A program made the position numbers and the translations under genes. Below, piece after piece: positions 15,153 to 22,378 of a DNA stretch of 32,293 nt (within the stretch, counting starts at the first letter, position 1; the number at the start of each line of letters is the position of its first letter). Source of the DNA: Galbitalea sp036491035 (lineage in GTDB: Bacteria; Actinomycetota; Actinomycetes; Actinomycetales; Microbacteriaceae); contig DASXCU010000012.1 in assembly GCA_036491035.1 (NCBI GenBank), positions 1 through 32,293 of the forward strand, in the 5' to 3' direction. Below the pieces are notes generated by a model that did not search any database, was not told the DNA's origin, and saw only the letters and a program-made list of their open reading frames with translations.

Positions 15153-16163
15153 TCAGCTCAGTGCCGTCGAGCCGAATGGTGACGAGGCAGCACCCTCTGG
15201 ACTCAGAAGCCCACTCTTGCGTAGCGCCTCCTCGAGACCCCGGCGGTCCGAGCCGGACAGCGCAGGCGTCGGAGGTCGGACCTCCGCCCCACGCTGACCC
15301 AGGAGATAGCACGCATATTTGACGAGACTGACCGGGTGAACGCCTCGCCTGAAGCTCTCCATCTGAAGGGCCACGAGCTCGCGGACCGCCGCCAAGGTAC
15401 GGAACGCGTCCTCGTGCCGACCCGCCCGCACCAAGCCGAGCACGTCGGCAAGATAAGGTCGGGACTGGGTCTGCATGTACATCGGCCGTGAGGCGCCGAA
15501 CAGAAAATCGCAGGCCCGATCCGGATACGCGGCTCTCGCTAACGCCCAGTACTCCTCGAACGGCGTGCCAATCGCGAGGCGGTCGCCAAGGTGTTCCGTG
15601 AGTGACAGGAAGGTCGAGACGTTGCCGGAGCCGTCCTTGACTCCGACGATGGTCGGAATCGCATCCGCCAGCTCCTCGACCATATGCGGATCGAGGTAGA
15701 AGCCGAGCTCATGCAGCGTGGTGCTGTAGATGAAGAGCGGCATCGACGTATGGTCGGTGACGCACTCGTAGAAGCGTTTCACGCCAGTGGCATCGCGCGG
15801 CCCCCACAGCGGGGGCCACAACATCAGAAGGGTCGCGCCAGCTCGCTCCGCTGCGTGCGCGAGCTCGATTGCCTCGCGTAGCGATGCCGATGAAATGCCG
15901 GCGACGATTGGCACGCGCCCGTCGACCTCATCGCTGACCGTTTCCAGGAGCTCGATGCGCTCGGAGACGGTGAGCGTCCAGAACTCCTGGTAGACGGACC
16001 CGACATAAACGGCTCCACACCCGGGGATGGCGAGGGTGTGACGCACGTTGTGGCGGAGAGCGTCGAGATCCAGATCGAGCCCGGAAGTGAAGGGCGTGAC
16101 CAAAGGGATGACGAAGTCGTGAAGGCTCTCTGTGGCCGGAGCGCTCGTGGCACGGCTCGACAT
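15153..16163 (-). CDS. DapA/NAL-family Schiff-base lyase (aldolase/hydratase-aldolase)
   Basis: 336 residues, TIM-barrel class I aldolase. The Schiff-base lysine is K176 (GVKDGSG) and the partner tyrosine Y146 (FIYSTT). The carboxylate-binding GTTGE loop is altered to GSVYQE (55-60), which suggests a substrate other than simple pyruvate plus semialdehyde. The family includes dihydrodipicolinate synthase, N-acetylneuraminate lyase and the hydratase-aldolases of naphthalene and phenanthrene catabolism; the catabolic setting favours the last type, but this is inference. A strong Shine-Dalgarno (GGGGAGGGG) precedes the ATG at 16163. It has its own promoter with operator O5. Confidence 0.9.
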   Translation of the reverse strand: MSSRATSAPATESLHDFVIPLVTPFTSGLDLDLDALRHNVRHTLAIPGCGAVYVGSVYQEFWTLTVSERIELLETVSDEVDGRVPIVAGISSASLREAIELAHAAERAGATLLMLWPPLWGPRDATGVKRFYECVTDHTSMPLFIYSTTLHELGFYLDPHMVEELADAIPTIVGVKDGSGNVSTFLSLTEHLGDRLAIGTPFEEYWALARAAYPDRACDFLFGASRPMYMQTQSRPYLADVLGLVRAGRHEDAFRTLAAVRELVALQMESFRRGVHPVSLVKYACYLLGQRGAEVRPPTPALSGSDRRGLEEALRKSGLLSPEGAASSPFGSTALS

Positions 16164-16201
16164 GGAAACCCCTCCCCGTGCGACGACAACCGATGACTCG
16201 C

Positions 16202-16230
16202 ACCCTACCGAGCGTCCGGTAGCGTGTCAA
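16202..16230 (-). promoter_or_regulatory. Consensus promoter spanning operator O5 (N6 class)
   Basis: On the minus strand: perfect -35 TTGACA (16230-16225), a 17-bp spacer and -10 TAGGGT (16207-16202), about 40 bp before the DapA-family ATG. The half-sites CCTACCG (16204-16210) and CGGTAGC (16217-16223), six bases apart, occupy the spacer and overlap the -10 box. It is the clearest promoter in the window and shows how the operator would exclude RNA polymerase. Confidence 0.8.
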
Positions 16231-16233
16231 TTG

Positions 16234-16605
16234 CTACCCGAACGTCGAGGAGAAGGTCGTCTCACCGAAGGTGATCGCGAGGTGCGCCGCCGGCGCCGAC
16301 TCTGGGGCGCCGTGCCAATGCGTTTCGCCGGACTCCGCGAAGACGCTGTCGCCGACGTGGAGTACCACGGTGTCTCCGCCTTCGATCTGGAACAGGCACT
16401 CGCCTTCGACCACGTGAAGCACCTGGCCTCCCGAATGGGCGTGCCAGGCATTCCGCACGCCCGGCTCGAAGCGAACGACGTTGATCCGAGTGATACCGGG
16501 CTCCGCAAGCTCGCGGACCATTTGCATGTGGACGTCGCCGTTGAACGACGCGCGATTGTGGACAACGTCGCCATGCAGCGCATCGAAGCGGGTGATGATC
16601 TCCAC
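16234..16605 (-). CDS. Small cupin protein (GmHNL/carboxymuconolactone-decarboxylase-associated type)
   Basis: 123 residues, one double-stranded beta-helix. Metal ligands are H55, H57 (AWHAH), Q61 and a second-motif His in THWHGA (H96/H98). This set, with Gln in place of Glu, is that of the manganese cupins related to bacterial hydroxynitrile lyases and of cupins found beside carboxymuconolactone decarboxylases. Such proteins may be lyases, isomerases or dioxygenase-like. The GTG start at 16605 lacks a good Shine-Dalgarno. The stop lies 3 bp before the -35 box of the DapA-family promoter. It is divergent from the aldehyde dehydrogenase, with O6 between. Confidence 0.85.
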   Translation of the reverse strand: MEIITRFDALHGDVVHNRASFNGDVHMQMVRELAEPGITRINVVRFEPGVRNAWHAHSGGQVLHVVEGECLFQIEGGDTVVLHVGDSVFAESGETHWHGAPESAPAAHLAITFGETTFSSTFG

Positions 16606-16666
16606 GACGGCGGAGACCGTATCAGGACGTTGCGACTCGGTGCGACGTAGGAGATGCCGTCACAGA

Positions 16667-16682
16667 CCTACCGCCCGGTAGG
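16667..16682. promoter_or_regulatory. Operator O6 (7-2-7) between cupin and aldehyde dehydrogenase
   Basis: A perfect inverted repeat CCTACCG-CC-CGGTAGG, the same half-sites as O1. It covers the -35 position of the plus-strand promoter whose -10 is at 16692, and may also control the divergent cupin gene. Confidence 0.7.
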
Positions 16683-16691
16683 CAAGAGTGG

Positions 16692-16697
16692 TAGAGT
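16692..16697 (+). promoter_or_regulatory. -10 box of aldehyde dehydrogenase operon, leaderless geometry
   Basis: TAGAGT ends exactly 6 nt before the ATG at 16704, with no Shine-Dalgarno between, as at the MBL promoter and at 29276. Transcription would begin at or next to the A of the start codon. Confidence 0.5.
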
Positions 16698-16703
16698 CGC
16701 GCA

Positions 16704-18197
16704 ATGGCGACGACAACCACCGTTGTCGATGTCCTCGCATCGCACGGGAGCGGCCGACGGCAGCTTCTGATCGCCGGGGCGTGGGCCGATGCCACGTCCG
16801 GCGAGACGCTGCCCAGCATCGATCCGTCGACGGGGCAAGAGATCGCCCAGATCGCTGCAGGCGATGCCGAGGACGTCGATCGCGCCGTCGCTGCCGCGCG
16901 TGCGGCGCTCGAAGGGCCGTGGCGGACGTTCACTCCGGTGCAGCGTCAGAACCTGCTGCTGCGGCTCGCGGATCTCGTTGAGACACATGCGGCGGAACTC
17001 GGCCTCCTCGACGTCGTCGACATGGGGATCCCGGTGAGCATCGGTGCGAGTCGGATGCGCACGCCAGTGGAGGTCCTCCGGTACTACGCAGGATGGACCA
17101 CGAAGATCCACGGCGAGACGCTTCCCAACTCTGCTACGTCGCCGATGCTCAGCTACACGGTGAAGGAGCCGATTGGCGTGGTCGGAGCGATCATTCCATG
17201 GAACAGCCCGGCTTCGTCCTCGGTCTGGAAGCTCGCACCCGCGCTGGCGACCGGCTGTACGGTCGTGCTCAAGCCGTCCGAGGAGGGATCGCTCTCGCCG
17301 CTCTATCTCGGTGAGTTGATCCAGCAGCTCGACGTTCCCCCTGGCGTCGTCAACATCGTGACCGGACGGGGAGCAACTGCCGGCGCCGCGCTTGCCGCGC
17401 ATCCCGGCGTCGACAAGATCGCTTTCACGGGCTCGACTGAGACGGGCCGGAGGATCGTCGAAGCCGCCACGGGAAACCTGAAGCGGGTCTCACTCGAGCT
17501 TGGAGGCAAGTCGCCGAATATCGTCTTTGCTGACGCTGATTTGGAGGCGGCCGTGCCGGTCGTGGCCATGGGTGTCTTCGGCAACACCGGGCAGATGTGC
17601 GTCGCGGGAACGCGGGTCTTCGTCGAGCGGCCGGTCTACGAGGAGTTCGTCGAGCGGCAAGCCGACTATGCGCGCAATCTGCGAGTCGGACGAAGTGTCG
17701 ACCCACAGACGCAGCTGGGCCCGCTCGTGTCGAGCCGCCAGCTCGATCGCGTGCTCGGCTATGTCGGAGCCGGCGCGCGCGAGGGCGCGCGTCTTGTCAC
17801 CGGCGGCGAGCGCCTGACCGATGGAGAGCTTCAGCACGGGTACTTTGTGCCACCGACGGTCTTCGCGGACGTCGAGGATCACATGGCCGTCGCGCGCGAG
17901 GAGATCTTCGGGCCGGTCGCGTCGATCCTCCCGTTCGATGGCGTGGATGAGGTCGTCCGCCGCGCAAACGACACGGACTACGGTCTGGGCGCGGGTGTCT
18001 GGACCCGCGATGTCGGCAAAGCTCACCGCCTCGCCGGCGAGCTGCGTAGCGGCAACGTGTGGGTGAATACGTTCCTCAATCTCGATCCGGCCGTCCCGTT
18101 CGGGGGCTACAAGCAGAGCGGCTGGGGGCGCGAGCTCGGTCGCGACTCGCTTGAGGAGTATGTCAACGTCAAGGCAGTCTGGATCAACGCGACATGA
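16704..18197 (+). CDS. NAD(P)-dependent aldehyde dehydrogenase
   Basis: 497 residues, full-length ALDH superfamily. Seen are the oxyanion Asn in IIPWNSP (N167), the cofactor Lys in VVLKPSE (K190), the general base E265 (LELGGKSPN) and the catalytic C299 (GQMCVAG). It oxidises an aldehyde to the acid, consistent with an aldehyde released by the aldolase or retro-aldolase steps. It aligns without gaps over at least 300 residues to the ALDH at 20772, so the two are paralogues. First of a four-gene set; its stop overlaps the ferredoxin start (ATGA). Confidence 0.95.
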   Translation: MATTTTVVDVLASHGSGRRQLLIAGAWADATSGETLPSIDPSTGQEIAQIAAGDAEDVDRAVAAARAALEGPWRTFTPVQRQNLLLRLADLVETHAAELGLLDVVDMGIPVSIGASRMRTPVEVLRYYAGWTTKIHGETLPNSATSPMLSYTVKEPIGVVGAIIPWNSPASSSVWKLAPALATGCTVVLKPSEEGSLSPLYLGELIQQLDVPPGVVNIVTGRGATAGAALAAHPGVDKIAFTGSTETGRRIVEAATGNLKRVSLELGGKSPNIVFADADLEAAVPVVAMGVFGNTGQMCVAGTRVFVERPVYEEFVERQADYARNLRVGRSVDPQTQLGPLVSSRQLDRVLGYVGAGAREGARLVTGGERLTDGELQHGYFVPPTVFADVEDHMAVAREEIFGPVASILPFDGVDEVVRRANDTDYGLGAGVWTRDVGKAHRLAGELRSGNVWVNTFLNLDPAVPFGGYKQSGWGRELGRDSLEEYVNVKAVWINAT

Positions 18198-18412
18198 CCA
18201 ACATGGAACCGGATCGCGTCACCGTCGAGGTCGACCCCGAAGTCTGCTGCCTTTATGCACAGTGCGTGACAATCGTGCCCGAGGTATTCCAGATCGCGGA
18301 CGAGGCCCTGGCATGGGAGCGGACGGTGGACGCGTCGCAGCGCGACCTCGTCGAAGAAGCGGTAAGTCGATGTCCGGCGGGAGCGATCAGGATCGTCGAA
18401 GAGGAGTCGTGA
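18194..18412 (+). CDS. [3Fe-4S] ferredoxin of the P450-partner type
   Basis: 72 residues. The motif is C18-C-L-Y21-A-Q-C24 and C60-P, i.e. CxxYxxC...CP, the single-cluster ferredoxin that supplies electrons to actinobacterial P450s. The residue in the variable fourth position is Tyr, and an additional Cys (C19) adjoins the first ligand. The ATG overlaps the ALDH stop; the stop overlaps the next P450 start (TGATG), so the three proteins should be made together. No ferredoxin reductase is present in the window. Confidence 0.93.
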   Translation: MTNMEPDRVTVEVDPEVCCLYAQCVTIVPEVFQIADEALAWERTVDASQRDLVEEAVSRCPAGAIRIVEEES

Positions 18413-19659
18413 TGACCGAAGTGGCCGATGTCCCAAGTGTCATCGAGTATCCCTCGCAGGAGATCGCTCGATGCCCGTTTCCGCACCTCGCGGAGATTCT
18501 CAAAGGGCCTCGCGTGTACGAGGTACCGGGGCGCAGCCCCCGCGAATTTGTCGTCAGTCATCGCGCCGACGTCGTCGAGGTCCTGAAGCAGCCGAACCTT
18601 TTCTCGAGCCAGGGAGTGATCCTCGAGTACGACGGACGCGTACGAGCGGGCACGCTCGAGGACGTGAAGCGTGAGCGGCTCTGCACATTCCAGACCTCTG
18701 ATCCGCCGAAGCACACCGTTAAGCGGAAGCTTGCGTTCGAATACCTCAAACCCGGCAAGGTGAAGAGCTACGAGGGTGACCTTGAACGTATCGCCGACGG
18801 GCTCATCGACGGCTTCCACGACAGCGGTCGCGTTGAATTCATGACCGTGTTCGCCAAGAGATTCACTGCGCTCGCGGCGCTCACGTTTCTCGGGATGCCG
18901 GTCGAGGACGTCGACTCGGTGATGACGTGGGTCGACTACGACGGGCAGGGCACGCGCTATCAGTCGGTCGAGCGCCAGCAGCGTATCTCTGCCCTCCTCA
19001 AGGATGCCGTCGCCTACACGCAGAATCTCGTCCGCAGCCGTTACGAGAGCCCTCGCAGCGGGGTCCTCGATGAGTACATCGCATCTCACGTCGCCACCTT
19101 CGGCGTGGAAGAGGGCCTCGACAATGCGCGCGTCGACTTGATCAGCATGCTGCTCGGGGCTGTTTCGACGACTGCCCACACGATGGCGAGTGTCTTGGAC
19201 ATCCTGCTCGACCGACCTGCGGACATGGCGCGCGTCCGCACCGACTCGAAGGCGCTGTCTCACGCGATCGAAGAGGGGCTCCGTGTCCGCGCTCCGATCC
19301 AGTGGCAGAACCGACTTGTCACCGAGGACACGGAGCTTGCAGAGGTCGCGATCCCCGCTGGCTCGATCCTCGTTCTTGGCTACCAGAGCGCAGGCCTCGA
19401 CGCAGAGCACTTCGGCGACGACGCGGCCGAGTTCGACATCGACCGCCGCAACACCCGTAGCCACATGTCGTTCGGATACGGCATTCACAGCTGCGTCGGT
19501 GCACCCTTCGCGCGGCTGATGGCGGTCGCCGGCTTCCAACGGTTCTTCGCCCGCTGCGACAACCTCCGCCGCGCGGAGAATGCTCCGCCGTCGGAGCCGA
19601 TCGACAGCATCATCTTCTACGCAGCCAAGGAGTTGCGCGTGGAGTTCGATCCGGTATGA
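18412..19659 (+). CDS. Cytochrome P450
   Basis: 415 residues. Heme loop FGYGIHSCVG (C361), ExxR as E288-G-L-R291, and the N-terminal CPFPHL shared with the P450 at 7088. The I-helix reads LLGAVSTTAHT, so the usual acid before the Thr pair is Ser252 and the preceding Gly is Ala250. ATG at 18412 is chosen because GAGGAG lies 5 nt upstream and it overlaps the ferredoxin stop; a GTG three bases earlier is possible. It is followed by a dehydrogenase fragment in the same order as P450 and dehydrogenase at 7088-9222. Substrate unknown. Confidence 0.95.
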   Translation: MTEVADVPSVIEYPSQEIARCPFPHLAEILKGPRVYEVPGRSPREFVVSHRADVVEVLKQPNLFSSQGVILEYDGRVRAGTLEDVKRERLCTFQTSDPPKHTVKRKLAFEYLKPGKVKSYEGDLERIADGLIDGFHDSGRVEFMTVFAKRFTALAALTFLGMPVEDVDSVMTWVDYDGQGTRYQSVERQQRISALLKDAVAYTQNLVRSRYESPRSGVLDEYIASHVATFGVEEGLDNARVDLISMLLGAVSTTAHTMASVLDILLDRPADMARVRTDSKALSHAIEEGLRVRAPIQWQNRLVTEDTELAEVAIPAGSILVLGYQSAGLDAEHFGDDAAEFDIDRRNTRSHMSFGYGIHSCVGAPFARLMAVAGFQRFFARCDNLRRAENAPPSEPIDSIIFYAAKELRVEFDPV

Positions 19660-19913
19660 CGGGTGGGGGGCACCTCGAAGGAGTGCGAGTCGGGTTCATC
19701 GGGACCGGTCACATGGGGAACCCCATGGCTGAGAACCTGATCAAGGCCGGGCACGACGTGACCGTCGCGGACGCTCGTCGCGAGGCCATTGAGAATCTCA
19801 TCGCGCTGGGCGCACGCGAGGCCGCGTCGGCTGCTGGGGTCGCGCGTCAGAGCGAGGTCGTCTTCATGTCGGGCCCGCGTGTATCCGGCGAGGATCCGCT
19901 CAGGCAGGCTTGA
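19656..19913 (+). pseudogene. Truncated 3-hydroxyisobutyrate dehydrogenase-like gene
   Basis: 85 residues only, against about 290 for the family. The N-terminal Rossmann motif (VGFIGTGHMGNPMAENLIKAG) and the next strand (SEVVFMS) are clear, then the frame goes into unrelated residues and stops. The substrate loop and catalytic lysine are missing, so it cannot be an active dehydrogenase. It still starts in a 4-bp overlap with the P450 stop. Neighbouring frames show no continuation, so loss is by deletion rather than a simple frameshift. The intact homologue is at 8338. Confidence 0.75.
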
Positions 19914-19934
19914 AATCGAGGTCTGACCAAGTGG

Positions 19935-19961
19935 CCTACCTGCCGGTCGGTCGTGTAGCCT
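19935..19961 (+). promoter_or_regulatory. Operator O7 (imperfect) and -10 box for the SDR operon
   Basis: CCTACCT-GC-CGGTCGG (19935-19950) matches the 7-2-7 operator with one change in each half-site. TAGCCT (19956-19961) is a TANNNT -10 box, so the operator would cover the -35 region. An ATG at 19970 opens a seven-codon reading frame before the SDR start; I do not regard it as a gene. Confidence 0.5.
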
Positions 19962-19998
19962 TCTGTCCCATGAACCACACCGGGTCGAGGTAGCGGAC

Positions 19999-20760
19999 AT
20001 GGACTGGGGGCTGGCCGGCAGGACAGCAGTCGTGACCGGTGCGGCGGCCGGAATCGGTCACGGCGTGGCGACGGAACTCGTCCAGGCGGGCGCTCGGGTG
20101 TTTGGCGTAGACCTCAGCTGGCCTGACGAGACTGACGAGCTCGAGATGGACCGACTGACGATCGACGTAAGCGCACGGGAGGCGGTGCACAAAGCCGTCG
20201 CGCGGGTTGTCGCGGAGACCGGGGAGGTGGCCGTGCTCGTGAACTGCGCGGGGATCACCCGCGCCCGCGACGACATGTTCGAGTACGACGACGTCGACTG
20301 GCGGGCCGTCCTCGACATCAACGCCACCGGGCTGTTCTACTGCCTGCAAGCCGCCGCCGAACACATGGTCAAGCGCGGCGACGGCGCAATCGTCAACATC
20401 TCCTCGATCGCTGGCCGCAACGGCCGCGGTCTCTCTATCCCGTATGCCGCGGCGAAAGCGGCGGTGATCAACATCACCCGCTCGACCGCGCTGGAGCTCG
20501 CGCCGAAGGGAGTACGGGTCAACGCAGTCGCCCCTGGGGCGATCGACACGGAGTTCAACCGACGCCTCGGCGCACAGTTCGGTCCCCGCCAGGGCCTCTC
20601 GGTGGACGAGTACGTCGAGAAGCTTGCCGAGAGAGTGCCCATGGGCCGTCTCGGCACCCCCCAAGACGTCGCGCGGGTCATCTGCTTTCTCGCGTCGCCG
20701 TTCTCCGGCTATGTCACCGGTCAGACGATCAACGTCGACGGTGGAATCTTGATGGACTGA
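19999..20760 (+). CDS. Short-chain dehydrogenase/reductase (classical SDR)
   Basis: 253 residues. TGAAAGIG (13-20) binds the cofactor and D38 at the end of strand 2 favours NAD(H). NCAG (82-85), N108, S136 and Y149-x3-K153 complete the catalytic set. C-terminal NVDGGILMD is typical. It should interconvert an alcohol and a ketone, perhaps a 3-hydroxyacyl-CoA or a ring alcohol. GAGG about 8 nt before the ATG supports the start. The ALDH gene follows after 11 bp, so the two are probably one transcript under O7. Confidence 0.93.
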   Translation: MDWGLAGRTAVVTGAAAGIGHGVATELVQAGARVFGVDLSWPDETDELEMDRLTIDVSAREAVHKAVARVVAETGEVAVLVNCAGITRARDDMFEYDDVDWRAVLDINATGLFYCLQAAAEHMVKRGDGAIVNISSIAGRNGRGLSIPYAAAKAAVINITRSTALELAPKGVRVNAVAPGAIDTEFNRRLGAQFGPRQGLSVDEYVEKLAERVPMGRLGTPQDVARVICFLASPFSGYVTGQTINVDGGILMD

Positions 20761-20771
20761 CGAGGGAGCGC

Positions 20772-22268
20772 ATGATGGTCGTAGCGGACTCCGAGCTCGC
20801 CACCCGTGTGGTCGAGGACTGCCCGAAGCAGCTCCTGATCGGCGGGGAGTGGGTCGACGCCGCATCGCATGAGGTGTTCGCCACTGCCGACCCCTCGACG
20901 GGCAGGACGCTGGCCGACGTGGCAGCAGGCGGAGCTGACGACGTCGACCGAGCGGTTGCGGCCGCGCGCGCCGCATTCGAAGACCGGTGGCGTACGTCGA
21001 CACCGGTTGAGCGACAGAATGTGCTGCTGCGGATCGCCGATGCGCTTGAGCGGCATGCGCCCGAGCTCGGCATGCTCGAGGTGCGGGAGATGGGGGTGCC
21101 AGTGAGGATCTCGGCCGCCCGGGTCCTCGCAGCGGCCGAGGTCGCGCGCTACTACGCCGGGTGGGCCACCAAGATCCACGGTGAGACGCTGCCGAACTCG
21201 GCGCCCTCACCGATGTTCTCGTACACCGTGAAAGAGCCCGTGGGCGTCGTCGGGGCGATCATCCCATGGAACGGCCCGATCAACACGGTGATCTGGAAGC
21301 TCGCACCCGCTCTCGTCACGGGGTGCACCGTCGTCCTCAAGCCGGCCGAGCAGGCATCGCTTTCGATCCTCTATCTCGGTGAGCTGCTCCGTGAGCTCGA
21401 TCTGCCGCCGGGCGTCGTGAACATCGTCACGGGCTCGGGCGAGACCGCGGGCGCGGCCATTGCACGGCACCACGACATTGACAAGGTGACCTTCACCGGC
21501 TCGACGGACACGGGACGGAAGATCCTCGCCGCTGCCACCGGCAATCTCAAGCGCGTCACCCTCGAGCTCGGGGGCAAATCACCCAACATCGTTTTCGCCG
21601 ATGCGGATCTCGATGCGGTCATGCCCCCCGTGATGGGGGGCGTCTTCGCGAACTCCGGTCAGATCTGCGTCGCCGGATCACGGATCTACGTCGAGCGCCC
21701 TGTCTACGAGGAGTTCGTCGATCGCGCGGCGCAGATCGCCCGTTCGTTGCACGTCGGCCCCAGTCTCGATCCCGCGACCGAGATCGGCCCGATCGTCTCG
21801 GACGAACAGTTGGAGCGGGTGCTGTCGTACCTCGAAGCCGGCTCGCGTGACGGCGCGCGTCTCGTCACCGGCGGTGCGCGTCTCACGGACGGCCCGCTGG
21901 CGGACGGATACTTCGTCCCGCCGACGGTCTTCGCCGAAGTCCAACAGTCGATGCCGATCGCACGTGAGGAGATCTTCGGGCCGGTCGCGTCGGTGCTGCC
22001 CTTCGACGAGGTCGACGAGGTGATTGCGCGCGCGAACGACAGCCCGTACGGCCTCGGTGCGGGCGTCTGGACGCGTGACGTGGGACGAGCCCACTACGTG
22101 GCCGGCGCCATTCGCAGCGGCACCGTCTGGGTGAACAGCTACCGGACATTCGATCCCGCCATGCCCTTCGGCGGCTACAAGATGAGCGGATGGGGGCGGG
22201 AGCTCGGGTCCGAATCGCTCAAGGAGTTCCTCAACGTCAAGGCGGTCTGGATCGCGACCGGCGCCTAG
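20772..22268 (+). CDS. NAD(P)-dependent aldehyde dehydrogenase (paralogue)
   Basis: 498 residues, with N167, K190, E265 and C299 (GQICVAG) at the same residue numbers as in the ALDH at 16704. Long identical stretches (for example GLGAGVWTRDVG) show a duplication that has since diverged. Start: ATG at 20772 with GAGGGAG upstream; the next codon is also ATG. It probably handles a second aldehyde of the pathway or a related substrate. Last gene of the island; a hairpin follows. Confidence 0.95.
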   Translation: MMVVADSELATRVVEDCPKQLLIGGEWVDAASHEVFATADPSTGRTLADVAAGGADDVDRAVAAARAAFEDRWRTSTPVERQNVLLRIADALERHAPELGMLEVREMGVPVRISAARVLAAAEVARYYAGWATKIHGETLPNSAPSPMFSYTVKEPVGVVGAIIPWNGPINTVIWKLAPALVTGCTVVLKPAEQASLSILYLGELLRELDLPPGVVNIVTGSGETAGAAIARHHDIDKVTFTGSTDTGRKILAAATGNLKRVTLELGGKSPNIVFADADLDAVMPPVMGGVFANSGQICVAGSRIYVERPVYEEFVDRAAQIARSLHVGPSLDPATEIGPIVSDEQLERVLSYLEAGSRDGARLVTGGARLTDGPLADGYFVPPTVFAEVQQSMPIAREEIFGPVASVLPFDEVDEVIARANDSPYGLGAGVWTRDVGRAHYVAGAIRSGTVWVNSYRTFDPAMPFGGYKMSGWGRELGSESLKEFLNVKAVWIATGA

Positions 22269-22286
22269 GCTGTGGGCGTCGAGTGA

Positions 22287-22320
22287 CCGCGCGGGACGGG
22301 CGGCTCGCGCGGCACGTTTT
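22287..22320 (+). terminator. Rho-independent-like terminator after the ALDH
   Basis: CCGCGCG (22287-22293) pairs with CGCGCGG (22306-22312), followed within 4 nt by TTTT. It lies between the convergent ALDH and FAD-oxidoreductase genes and marks the right border of the island. Confidence 0.55.
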
Positions 22321-22378
22321 CTCAGCCCTGGACGACCTGCGGCCGGCGACGAATGTCATTGAGACGTCGCGGATCGCT

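Noticed and set aside
18253..19539. Minus-strand open frame of 428 codons opposite the P450
   Set aside because: Antisense shadow of a P450 with complete heme and ExxR motifs.
19970..19993. Seven-codon leader peptide frame before the SDR
   Set aside because: Could be translated if the mRNA starts at 19970, but there is no attenuator-like structure or regulatory codon run to support it.
19936..21210. Minus-strand open frame of 424 codons opposite SDR and ALDH
   Set aside because: Spans two real genes and an operator in antisense; no recognisable domain.
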